The notes under the pieces are model-generated. The model saw nothing but the letters and a program-made list of their open reading frames with translations. It was not told the DNA's origin and searched no databases. DNA of 64,000 nt from Steinernema hermaphroditum (taxonomy: Eukaryota > Nematoda > Chromadorea > Rhabditida > Steinernematidae), in contig CM059624.1 in assembly GCA_030435675.1 (NCBI GenBank), forward strand, positions 14,408,769 to 14,472,768, in the 5' to 3' direction. Position numbers and translations under genes: made by a program. Positions 1 to 9,127 of this stretch are shown piece after piece (within the stretch, counting starts at the first letter, position 1; each line of letters starts with the position of its first letter).

Positions 1-585
1 ATCCCATCCTTTGGCTCTTGTGCACAGAAGAGCGTCCGTGTCCAGCACTTCTTCGATTAGAGGAGCGAAGCTGTCGTCGCTGAAGAACCGCACAAGGCCA
101 CGTTTGTGCAGAAACTTCAGAAGTTCTGGCATTATGATGAGCTTCTTCATCATCCGGTCTCTGGCCATAGCGATCGGGTTGTAGATGGAGGGCAGCCACA
201 CAACGGCCTTGTGGCCTTTGGAGATGAAGTGGAAAAGCGCCTTGAGCAGAATTCCCATGTTCAACCGGGAATGGGCGTACTCGGAAGAGTGCGCTTTTCC
301 GGTCTTCATCACGATGTACCGTTCCATGGTCATCGCGCAGAACGTCTCTTTACAGACGTACTGCATGCCGAGGCCGTCGATGATGATGGGTCGAAGAAGA
401 CGAGTGGCTTTGGCCCGACGACAGATCTTCGTGTCGCCTCCACCGAGGAAGCCGGCCGAGCAGATGACAGAGAGCTGATCGTTGGAGGCGCGTCTTTTAG
501 GTTCAGTCAAGTCCAACTGATCGAAAAGCTCGCCGAGCTTCTTATCCAAAAGCCGCTCGGTCGCCACGTCGTTTGTGGCACTCAT
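1..585 (-). CDS. NYN/Zc3h12a-type ribonuclease-like protein, N-terminal part (runs off the left edge)
   Basis: An open minus-strand frame of 195 codons starts at the ATG at 583-585 and continues past base 1. An in-frame TAG lies nine codons upstream, so the start is well placed unless an upstream exon exists. Residues 65-71 read RPIIIDG, the first beta strand and first acidic residue of NYN (PIN-like) RNase domains. A helix and a second strand with the pattern KGHKAVVWLPS follow at 123-133, then a stretch at about 141-180 matching the usual 'D..L..L...G.V.F..D' part. This order fits the Zc3h12a/Regnase-like NYN fold, whose known members cut mRNA. The second and third acidic residues cannot be judged because the gene is cut off. 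No CCCH finger is seen in the visible part. The family call is by motif only; the function is inferred. Confidence 0.6.
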   Translation of the reverse strand, partial: MSATNDVATERLLDKKLGELFDQLDLTEPKRRASNDQLSVICSAGFLGGGDTKICRRAKATRLLRPIIIDGLGMQYVCKETFCAMTMERYIVMKTGKAHSSEYAHSRLNMGILLKALFHFISKGHKAVVWLPSIYNPIAMARDRMMKKLIIMPELLKFLHKRGLVRFFSDDSFAPLIEEVLDTDALLCTRAKGWD

Positions 586-922
586 CTGGAAAGTATGGCT
601 GAAAGCAGCTCTAAAAGGTGTGGAGAGGCGAGAAGGCACGAGGAAAACGATCAATAAATGAGGGCTGAAATTGCGCGCGTGAGTCGCCGCCACACACGAT
701 GAAATGTGACAGTGTTGGTGGGATGTGTGAAGGACATGTGAAATGCATTCAGTTGGTCAATGAAGGGAAACAACATAGAGCTGATGGCTCGATTGAGCCG
801 TTCAACACCTGAGTCGGCTGGCTTTCGAATCGGTTGAACTGCTGTACGACTATCAATTGAGCATTGTACGTCGTCCACTTTCCCGAATTAACAGCATTAC
901 GTTGTCCAGGTCGTTTTAAAAG

Positions 923-1317
923 CAGAGATGCCGACTCGGGTTGATTTCGCAATCGGAGCCGAGCCGCGAGCCGGCTCCGGCTCGGACCACCCGCCTCGGC
1001 TCGCAATACCCGAGCCGGCTCCGGCTCGTCGGCTCGGAGGCAAACCCGAGCCGCCCCAATATATACAAGGGACAATATCAACCGTTCGCAGGCGTCGGTA
1101 CAAATGGCGCAGACGACGAGAGACATTTGGCATACAGCGGCGGAGCAAAGACATCGGAATTTCTCTCGTCGTCTGCTACCGTTCCCTGCGAACAGTCGGA
1201 ATTTTCCCTAGTATATATGGTCGGGCTCCGGCTTGGGCCCATCTCGGAGCCAGCGAGCCGGAGCCGGCTCGGATTTCACGAGTTCCGCCGGGCGCGGAAC
1301 CACAATCGAAGATGGCG
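923..1317. mobile_element. Foldback MITE rich in GAGCCGG motifs (hAT-like end)
   Basis: The segment begins with CAGAGATG, which resembles hAT terminal repeats. It carries repeated GAGCCGGCTCCGG motifs at both ends (about 955-1050 and 1225-1290). Its middle is a large imperfect palindrome: about 1062-1130 pairs with about 1155-1222, including TATATA next to AAGGGA/AGGGAA and a GTTCGCAG core. Related partial copies occur at 6159-6320 and 60520-60898. No coding capacity is seen. The right end is not sharply defined. Confidence 0.6.
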
Positions 1318-1622
1318 AGCTGATATTAAAGGCTCGTTCATAAGGCTCGTTCATACTCAGCGTGACGGTGACGGTGACGGTGACCGTGACGGTGACGAGC
1401 TGTTCATACTGACCGTGACGTCACCGGTGACGTCACCCGCGATATCACAGGCGACGTCACCGGTGATCCAGTATGAACACCTTGGTGACCGTCACAGTGA
1501 CGCCGCTGGTGACGGCGACCGTGACGCCCCGTCTCTTTCTCCTTTCATCTCTGCGCACTGATGCTGCCATGAACTTTTTGTATGCGTACCTATAGTTCTG
1601 CTTCACCCATTCGCCTTTTCAG

Positions 1623-2314
1623 ATGAGCATCGACGACGAAAACAGTGTTTTGATTGAGCTGATACAAGCACAGCCGATACTGTATGATCTCCGAGCCGAA
1701 GGCTTCTGCAACAAACGAAAGAAACAAGAAGTTTGGGAGAAGGTGAATTCAGAATGGAATGAGAAGCGCATTGTTCCCACTGATGTCGAATCGACCAAGG
1801 CGCGCTGGAAGAACCTCCGTGCAACATACGGGCGCAACAAGAAGAAGCTTCCATCTGGAAGCTCGAGCTCCGACGCTATTGTATGGCCGCTCTTCTCGGC
1901 AATGCGTTGGATTGATAAGTACGAAGTTGACAGAGCACAGTAAGCCATCTTCTCGTACTTTACACTGCATGTCTTGCAGGCTGTCGAGCCAGGTGTCCGA
2001 AGACATCGATGTTTTTCGATACGAAAGCGATCAAGATGAGAACGATTATGGAAGGAGCCGGAACGAGTGCACCGAAACCGAAGAAAAAGAAAAGGAAGTC
2101 GACTGAATGCACTGCGCTGGTGGACTACCTCCAGAAAACAAATATTGAAATCAACGCTGAAGAACGCGCCAACCAGGATCGCCATGCAGACGAAGGTAGC
2201 GAAAACTTCCATTTCGCCATGGATATTGCTCATACGCTCGATCGCCTGCCATACGAGAAGCAGAAAGAAAAGAAGCGACGCATCATGAACATTGTGTACG
2301 AGGATGACATCTAG
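1623..2314 (+). CDS. Harbinger accessory protein with MADF and BESS domains
   Basis: Exon 1 is 1623-1939 and begins just after an AG (TTTTCAG|ATGAGC). Residues 1-105 form a MADF (Myb/SANT-like) domain with spaced aromatic and basic residues (ending ...IVWPLFSAMRW). Exon 2 ends at 2314 and carries a basic KPKKKKRK nuclear-localisation-like run, then a BESS-like motif near the C-terminus (FAMDIAHTLDRLPYEKQ). Two acceptors are possible. The strong TTGCAG at 1979 gives a short acidic tail ending at 2105 and leaves the BESS part out of frame. The AG at 1992 keeps it in frame (212 aa). In Harbinger elements the Myb-like partner helps the transposase reach the nucleus and bind the ends; that role is inferred from the family. 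Confidence 0.75.
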
Positions 2315-2425
2315 TAAAGCTTGTTAACACATGTCTCTATGATTTAAACGTAGCTTAATCCAGTGAAACGTATCTGAATTATCCTATTAGAATTGTCTTC
2401 GGACATAGTATCTTTGTTCATTTAG

Positions 2426-3706
2426 ATGACCCACTTACGTAAACTTCTTCTGAAGAGGAGGGCGATACTTCTTGGAATCTTGCTTTCGAAGCAGTATGGT
2501 AGAGCTCGAAGAGGGCCAACACGATCGTTTTTGAAGACCAGGAAGAAATATGGAGAATATTGGACGCTGTTTCATCAACTACGTCGGGATGATGACAAAT
2601 TTTTGGATACGTTCGAATGAAACAGTCAACCTTTGACAACCTGTTGTCGAAGGTGGCTCCGCTTCTGCAAGGAGAGCGAACCACATCTACGACAATCGCT
2701 CCAGAAGAGATGCTCGTCATCACTTTGCGCTTCTTGGCGACGGGATCAAGCTACCGTACCCTCCAGTTCAATTTTCGGATTGGGGTGTAAGTTATTGGTT
2801 GGGCTACAAATGTATGTTGCTTATAGGTCAACGATCGGATCGGTCATCCGCAGAACATGCCGCGCGGTCACAAAATGCCTCTATGGCAACGTAAAACTCC
2901 CAGGAACGCCTGAAGAATGGCTAGAAATCAGTCGTATGTTCGAGGAGAAGTGGAATTTTCCGATGGTACTCGGTTAGTTGCCTTCATGAATCACCTTTTA
3001 AATCATCATATGCTAATTAGGAGCCATCGATGGTAAACATGTAAAGCTTAAGAAGCCGCCTCTGTCGGGAAGTTGTTTCTACAACTACAAGGGGAGCTTT
3101 TCAATTGTGCTGATGGCTGTTTGTGACGCTCGTTATCGCTTCATCTTCTACTCTGTTGGGAATCTCGGCCATGTTCATGACAGCCATGCTTTCCAGAACA
3201 GTCCATTTGGCCGTAAACTGTTATGTGGATCCCTCAGATTACCAAATGATGCTGCGCTTCCAAACACAAACCAACAAGTCCCGTACTTCTTTCTTGGTGA
3301 TGGCGCCTTTCCACTTTCGGAACATCTAATGCAACCGTATGCTGGAGCGACAAGTGCCATGCGAACAACTTTTAATAGTCGATTATCTCGCGCACGCCGC
3401 GTCATCGAAAATGCCTTTGGCATACTGGCAAGTAGGTGGCGGGTTCTCCTGAACATGATCGAAGCAGATGTCAAGCTTGCCGACCATATCGTTCGAACAA
3501 CGATACATCTACATAACTTTTTGAGTGAACAAGAACCGTTTGACTTCATAGCAAGAATTCCAGAAGTTCACCAGGTCCAACAACTGGCGCCCATGTTATT
3601 GGATCCAACTCCAGCAAACGATAGATCTCAAGAAATAAGAGAAGTTATTGCCAGATATTTCCAAGAACAAGGTTTACTTCCCCGGCAGGGAAGCCATCAC
3701 CGTTAG
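2426..3706 (+). pseudogene. HARBI1-type DDE transposase with one frameshift
   Basis: Exons are 2426-2786, 2827-2972 and 3021-3706. Both introns are short (40 and 48 nt) and end in TAG. The ATG directly follows TTCATTTAG. The catalytic core is complete: first Asp in AIDGKHVK (about 3025), second Asp in GDGAF (about 3299), and Glu in RRVIENAFG (about 3405). The family's HDSHAF motif is also present. The N-terminal part (GEYWTLFHQLRRDDDKF) is one base out of frame with the following GYVRM segment. The break is in a run of five T at 2599-2603, where six would keep the frame. Either this copy is recently dead or the base was lost in sequencing. Otherwise it could be an autonomous element. Confidence 0.85.
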
Positions 3707-4064
3707 CATTATCTGTTATTGTAAAAAGTTTGGTACGTTTCCAAACAATGTTGCTGTTATACACTGTTGTTACAAAGGTTCTATTGGCGTATCTATCGCA
3801 AACCTTATCGTAAACGCACGTTCACATTTAAAATTTTGAGGTAATGCAGATTCGCGGGGGTTGGGACGCTACAAACTGACCTAGCCGAACTTATGACATT
3901 TCCTAAATTTTGAAAAAATTGGCATAAATCAGGCAATCGTGGCAGGACCGAAGTGGTCTGAACATACGAACTCTCCTAGTCACCGACACTGGATCACCAG
4001 TGACGTCACCGGTGATGGTCACCGTGATGGTCACCGTGACGGTCACGCGCGTGTTCATACTGGA

Positions 4065-4278
4065 TCACCGTCACCGTCACCGTCACCGTCACCGTCACCG
4101 TCACCGTCACCGTCACCGTCACCGTCACCGTCACCGTCACCGTCACCGTCACCGTCACCGTCACCGTCACCGTCACCGTCACCGTCACCGTCACCGTCAC
4201 CGTCACCGTCACCGTCACCGTCACCGTCACCGTCACCGTCACCGTCACCGTCACCGTCACCGTCACCGTCACCGTCAC
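4065..4278. repeat. Pure (CCGTCA)n hexamer array in the right arm of the transposon
   Basis: About 35 uninterrupted copies of a 6-bp unit stand between the subterminal motif and the right TIR. The left arm has the complementary GTGACG motif only a few times (1362-1395), so this arm has expanded. All three reading frames of the array are open by composition (Ser-Pro, His-Arg, and Thr-Val on the other strand), which creates spurious ORFs. Confidence 0.95.
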
Positions 4279-4350
4279 GGCTGAGTATGAACGAGCCTTA
4301 TCTGATAAAAATTGCCGGCACCCGAACCCGAAACCGAACCCGAAACCCGA

Positions 4351-4425
4351 AACAAACGGCGATCCTATCAGTATGCGCAGACATCAGGAAGCGAAGAATC
4401 GCCGCTCACTACCAGAGCTGTCCGG
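4351..4425. repeat. Dispersed repeat R1, copy 1
   Basis: The stretch GATCCTATCAGTATGCGCAG and the following CATCAGGAAGCGAAGA recur with changes at 6691-6735 and 45170-45220. Copies 2 and 3 also share a leader containing CACTCCGTAGTCG and TCTTCTTCTGGCTTCG. The region between the transposon and this copy (4300-4350) is rich in AACCCGAA-type simple repeats. No gene is seen. Confidence 0.5.
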
Positions 4426-4685
4426 ATAGCCGAAACCCTAAGATTTAAGAGTTAACTGATAAAAATTGTCGAACGGCTATGAGATTCTGCACATTCTCGT
4501 CTGTTTCTGTTCCACTGGAAGTAACTCAGACCGGAAAATCTCAGAACTCAGCCTTTATGGTTCACTAAACTCCTTGCCGCCCGGAAAGCGCTGCTCTACT
4601 TTCGCATCGCTTTACTTTCAATATGCATCGCTCGCCACTTTTATACGCCTATAAAAGAGAAACCGACCGAGGCATTTCCACAAAA

Positions 4686-5525
4686 ATGTCCGGTTTCCTT
4701 CGCCAAATTGTCGCCGTTTCCGCCTGTGCCGGCCTGACAGCCTTCGGCTTTAATAGGACGTCTACAACTTACCGAGAGTTAGAAGCGGAGTTTGAGGACA
4801 GACAGCTGGAAGCACAATTTCCAGAACTGAAGAAGGAGTTCGAGTGGGCACGACAGAACACGCCGTGGCCAGGTTCACGATACGCCGTTTTTGATGCGGT
4901 TTATCGCGTTTGTAAATGCACGCTTTTTGGCAGTAAGGAATCAAGCATTGAAAAAATACGAGAAATCTTTGCGGATCAGTTCTCCGAAGAAGATGCGCAG
5001 AAACTTGGCAATCTTTTCTGGTACGTCACTTTGCACCAGTCGCCAGCTCTCGAGTGTTGTGGTAGTATTGGTCTATCAATGTCCCCTACGCTTCAAAACT
5101 TTGGTCTCGGCATCTATCGTCGCTTTGTCAATCCCCAACAAGAAGTGCTAGTCGGAGACATCGTCACATATCGCATTCCATATGATTGGCGTTATGCGGA
5201 TTGTAGAGTTGTAGCGATTGGTCCTGCTACAGTATACAATGACTTAAAGCGGCGCGAGGAGCACGTTCCCGAAGGAAAAGTCTACTTAATGGGAGACAAC
5301 AGGAAGGATTCATACGATTCCAGGCACTACGGGTCCATTAAGCTTAACGCATTGAGGTCGAAACTTGTCGCAGTGTACCAACCAAGCTTCAAGAACGATT
5401 TCACACTAGTCAAGGAGCAACCACCCCAGCCGAAGCCTCAGCCCCAGCAGTCCTTCGGCAAAACACTCCTAAATTGCGGTGCTTGTGTTCTCTTCTTGTG
5501 CGCATTGTGCCATTCCAGCGATTAA
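4686..5525 (+). CDS. S26 family (IMP1-like) mitochondrial inner membrane protease subunit
   Basis: A 279-aa single-exon frame. The ATG at 4686 is preferred to an in-frame one at 4623 because it follows CAAAA and opens with a basic, hydrophobic leader (MSGFLRQIVAVSACAG...). Residues 1-125 are an unusual, partly helical extension. The protease part has box B SMSPTL (131-136, predicted nucleophile Ser131), GDIVTYR (157-163), and box E with VPEGKVYLMGDNRKDSYDSR (194-213). Known IMP1/IMP2 enzymes cleave presequences on the outer face of the inner membrane with a Ser-Lys dyad. Here the usual K-R-V motif reads C-R-V (Cys173), so the general base seems to be missing. A C-terminal hydrophobic stretch (261-275) follows a Pro/Gln-rich linker. 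Family membership is clear; activity is doubtful. Confidence 0.8.
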   Translation: MSGFLRQIVAVSACAGLTAFGFNRTSTTYRELEAEFEDRQLEAQFPELKKEFEWARQNTPWPGSRYAVFDAVYRVCKCTLFGSKESSIEKIREIFADQFSEEDAQKLGNLFWYVTLHQSPALECCGSIGLSMSPTLQNFGLGIYRRFVNPQQEVLVGDIVTYRIPYDWRYADCRVVAIGPATVYNDLKRREEHVPEGKVYLMGDNRKDSYDSRHYGSIKLNALRSKLVAVYQPSFKNDFTLVKEQPPQPKPQPQQSFGKTLLNCGACVLFLCALCHSSD

Positions 5526-5554
5526 TCAGCGCTATGATCTTTATTGTGACTGTC

Positions 5555-5560
5555 AATAAA
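5555..5560 (+). terminator. AATAAA polyadenylation signal of the IMP1-like gene
   Basis: AATAAA lies 30 bp after the stop codon at 5525, at the distance expected for a short nematode 3' UTR. Confidence 0.7.
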
Positions 5561-6158
5561 TGACTGCTTGCCTGTGACATCTATGACCATCTGTACACTT
5601 TGGCAGAACCAATTGCCACAGCTCTCTGTGGCCTGTAGTAAAGCACAAAGATCACCACCACCCCGCGTATCGTAAATACAGAATGTCCTCTAGAAGTAGA
5701 AGAGTTTAGAAGCATCCCAAAAGTACCACGGATTCTGAGAGCCGGGGCGATCATTGCGCCATTAGCGGCGGCCAACTCATGTGAGTGGACGATCGCCACT
5801 GACATGAATGAAAGACCATTGCCTAATATTCGGTTACTTTTTTACCAATTCTACCGAAACCGATATTCGATATGCAATAAGCATGGATTACTCGACAACC
5901 ATACTGTCAAAAACACTACCTTGGTCGCCGGAAAACAAACCGTTGCGTGCTGACCACACGCACTGATTTTGTCATTTGAATCTCTCGTGGTCTCACAGCG
6001 ATTGGTCACCATATCTGTCAGTTTAGGCTAGCGACCGCTTTCAAATTAACAAGCCGAGAGTTGTTCTGGCGCGGCCATAAGCAGAGACCACAGAGAACAG
6101 CTCCTTTTACTAATTTTTTACATACATTTGTAAAAGAGAAGGTAACCAATGCTATGAC

Positions 6159-6320
6159 CAGAGATGGGAACTGAGCCGGAGCCGAGCCGGAGCCCGAACC
6201 GGCTCGGACCACCCGCCTCGGCTCCGCTCGTGAAACCCGAGCCGGGGCCCGCCATATGTACCAGGGAAAATTTCGACCGTTCGCGGGGAGCGGTAGCAGA
6301 CGGCGAGAGAAAATGACCAG
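6159..6320. mobile_element. GAGCCGG MITE, left half
   Basis: Starts CAGAGATGGGAACTGAGCC, a hAT-like terminal motif. Continues through GAGCCGG repeats and GGCTCGGACCACCCGCCTCG, which is also present at 980-1000. Then comes the GTTCGCGGGGAGCGGTAGCAG core shared with the copies at 923-1317 and 60520-60898. The right half is missing. Confidence 0.55.
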
Positions 6321-6624
6321 TACGATATTTTCTCTTATTTGTGCTTATTCAGAATACCCGTTGAAAAATCTTCTGAAAAAGACGACTTGGAACTGTCATT
6401 GAAATAATCTACTATAGTTGAAAGGGAAGCAGAAAGCGATATTTTCAGGTAATTACCGTCAGAAATCATGGAGCATGTGAGAAAAGATCAAATCAACTTG
6501 AGATATGCACGCATAAAAATCCTTGATGCATGTTTGAAGTTCTTATACGATTTGTTTTACGAGTTACGAGTTTATTTCTCGTATCTAAGGTTACGCCTTG
6601 CGAGACGTCATATATATGCACAAG

Positions 6625-6740
6625 AAACACATTATCACTCCGTAGTCGCCGGTCTTCTTCTGGCTTCGGCACATCAGAGTACAACACGGTGATCCCATCA
6701 GTGTGCGCGGGGATCAGAGATGCGAAGAGCTGATTCCGGT
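6625..6740. repeat. Dispersed repeat R1, copy 2
   Basis: Shares CACTCCGTAGTCG, GGTCTTCTTCTGGCTTCG and ATCAGAG...CGGTGATCCCATCAGTGTGCGCGGG with the copy at 45085-45230. Only the right part is shared with the copy at 4351-4425. No coding capacity is apparent. Confidence 0.55.
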
Positions 6741-7294
6741 GACGGTGGAGCAATACGATTTGTGTTAATTTTATACAAGAAAATGCAGAATCCGGCGCTT
6801 CCATTTCTCGGAAATTGTGCAGCATAACATAAATGCAAGTAACAGCCCCCTGTTCACCTCAGGTCAATCAAATGGTTCAAACGTACGCAAAAATTTATTC
6901 ATTTTGTTGTAAAATCACACTCATAAAATCATGACTTGCCACTTGTCCATCACATTCCTCCTGATGTTGGCGATCTATTCTGTCTTGATGGTCATTGTTT
7001 GGAACCTCAGGCCCGTATGGTGCAGGAAGAGTCAATCGCGCTCACGAGTCACGCTAGAGAATTACCATCAGAAATCGTGCTGCTGTCAAAGTCTTTCCTG
7101 GACGTGACAAAGAACCAACTTAAATAGACTAGAAATAAATTTATCGATTTGGAAATGGGCAGTTGACAACAACGGAGAACGGAACACAGTAAGCGAGAGT
7201 GGAAAGTGGATGTGAAGAGGAGTGGAGAGAGCGAAGCGAAAGAAGCGATGGATTCGGAAGACGATTCGGAATTCGTTGACAAGTGGACGATGCG

Positions 7295-9106
7295 CTAGTC
7301 GGAGATCGTCGTCGAGCGTTTCATCGCTGAGATTAGACACCGTACAGGAGTACCCGTAGTAGCCGCGCCATCGTGACGATGAGCGTGGTGGTGATGGTGG
7401 TGATGCTCTTCGTCGAGGGCACTTTTAGAGGGGACATTCGCTTGGAATTCACCTAAATAAGATGCATATAAGGTATAATGTGAATGTCTCTGCCTATAAC
7501 ACACAGAGAAGGCATTAGAAACAATTAAAACACTTAAAAACAACCTACCAGGCGCATTAGAATTCCCTGGAGGTCGATAAAAGGCACAAATGGCGACACA
7601 GTTTTTCGCAGTGTTCCAGAATCTGCTAACTCCCATCTCGTAAGTGTCGCGCCACACCATTTGTGTGAAATGTTGCGTATCTGAAATAATTAAACATCCA
7701 GGGTGACATCCAAAAATTGAACATACTCGGATTCCATGTTGGCTTGTCAAAGTTGAATTTCTGCGCCTCACCGGCCCATTCGTCGACAATTTCCGCACCG
7801 GTGGTCAGATGATCGCTGTGTTCTGCTACGGCCAATTTGATGTTTTCGCCGATCCCTATAAATGAAATAATGAATACCGGGACACAACAATGATGTCTGT
7901 CACTGTATTTGCAAAGTATAATGATCAAAAATCTAAAGAACTGCGCTAGTGTCCGTTATTGTCGGCCAGGCCAAAAATCCAAAGAATTATGTTATCTATC
8001 AGATCAAAGTCGATTCAAACAGTTTAGAGTTCTCAAAAGGTTGTACTCAACAGTCTGAAATGTTTGCATCTGCCCAGTTTCGAAAAAAAAAAACACGAGA
8101 CGTTAATAAAAATGATAGTGATACAAAATGAAATCTCATCCAGCTTTATCTCATCCATATGTGCTGTGTACTCGAATAGAAACACGGCAGCTGAAACGCG
8201 TATTTTCAAAAATTTTGGCTGTGATAAGGAAATGTGAATGGCTCCAGTCACCTCTGACTGCTGCATTCTCGCTCCACATGATTGTGTACTGCAAAATGCG
8301 AAGTTAATTGCTCAACAAACCGTGAAGCATTATGCAAAAATACTATCGTGAAAAATCGACCGTACAATGGAAATGATATATTTTCAAATAGGGTTAAGCG
8401 ATTAAAAGTGCAATATCGCTGTTGCTGGTCGATGTTTGCACATCATTTTGCTGGTCAAATACAAAGCGATGTGTTTGTTTACAGCCCACTTTGAAATAAA
8501 ATCTTGACGAAGACTGTTTTATTTTCGGTGTACAAAAATGAAACCTTTACTGAAACCCTTGCTGCACCCTTTAAACTATGACAATATTGCGATATCCTCT
8601 AGAATATCTGTCCAGTCTACCCATCGTGACCCTAATGTGCAAAGACCATACAAAAATTATAAAAAGGCTCCGCACTCAATTGCATTTCAAGACTACTTCC
8701 CCTAAACTATATTTGAGATTTTGGGAAATGATTTGGACTAGCATTCCCTACCTGGCAACTCCGGATACAATATCCGCCCTCGATCAGCCAATTTCATCGC
8801 CCAGGTATGCGCGAGATCTGCCAACTCTTGAGACCACATAATACTCGGCGCTCCATATCGTGTTCTCAGCGCGTTATGTGCATCCAAACATTGTCTCTGG
8901 AAATTCACCTCACCTAAACGGTGCCTTATCGACTGTTTCCGAATCATAAACCCACCGACGGCCGTAAACTTCGGCCTTCGATTCACAAACTTCACATCAT
9001 TGATCGTCTGCATCATGTGTCGATCGAGCTCGGAGTCGAATCTGTGCTCCTCCGCTCCCCCGACGGACGATGACGTCGCGTCCATATAACTCCCGTCGTC
9101 ATCCAT
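7295..9106 (-). CDS. CAP superfamily protein (GAPR-1/GLIPR2-like), four coding exons
   Basis: Exons (minus strand) are 8752-9106, 7727-7855, 7549-7680 and 7295-7452. All junctions keep frame and give 257 aa. Introns are 896, 46 and 96 nt with GTAGGG, GTATGT and GTAGGT donors. CAP signatures appear in order: DAHNALRTRYG (first His), ELADLAHTWA, GIGENIKLAV (Glu, formed across the first junction), HFTQMVWRDTYEMG (second His) and AICAFYRPPGN. The start has no signal peptide, which points to the intracellular GAPR-1 branch rather than secreted venom-allergen proteins. GAPR-1 proteins bind acidic membranes. The last exon adds a tail with seven consecutive His (HHHHHHHAHRH). An acceptor (TCTTTTCAG) ends at 9122, 16 nt before the ATG, so an upstream exon or trans-splicing is likely. 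Confidence 0.85.
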
Positions 9107-9127
9107 CGTGGACGAACGCACTTGACT

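Larger units (their letters stand above)
1341..4300 (+). mobile_element. PIF/Harbinger DNA transposon, about 2.96 kb
   Basis: Terminal inverted repeats are visible: 1341-1361 is the reverse complement of 4280-4300 (starting TAAGGCTCGTTCATACTCAG). Next to the ends lie GTGACG/CCGTCA hexamer runs, and further inside is a second inverted motif pairing about 1460-1481 with about 4051-4071. The element encodes a MADF-BESS protein and a HARBI1-type transposase in the same orientation, the usual two-gene layout of Harbinger elements. A second copy of the first 13 bases of the TIR (AAGGCTCGTTCAT) lies just outside the left end at 1329-1341. A clean 3-bp target duplication is not seen: TAA lies on the left and TTA on the right. 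Confidence 0.88.
5561..7294. other. Intergenic region with MITE and R1 fragments
   Basis: A partial copy of the GAGCCGG MITE lies at 6159-6320 (starting CAGAGATGGGAACTGAGCC). R1 copy 2 lies at about 6625-6740. The rest is AT-rich with only short, unconvincing open frames on both strands. Confidence 0.5.

Noticed and set aside
106..657. Plus-strand 183-codon frame
   Set aside because: It is the shadow of the minus-strand NYN-like gene, which has an edge-truncated frame and a recognisable motif.
1341..1361. Clean 3-bp target duplication of the Harbinger element
   Set aside because: The flanking triplets are TAA and TTA, not a direct repeat; the left end is complicated by a tandem TIR tip.
3939..4448. 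Frames encoding Ser-Pro, His-Arg or Thr-Val repeats
   Set aside because: By-products of the (CCGTCA)n array; a 6-bp repeat without stops is open in every frame.
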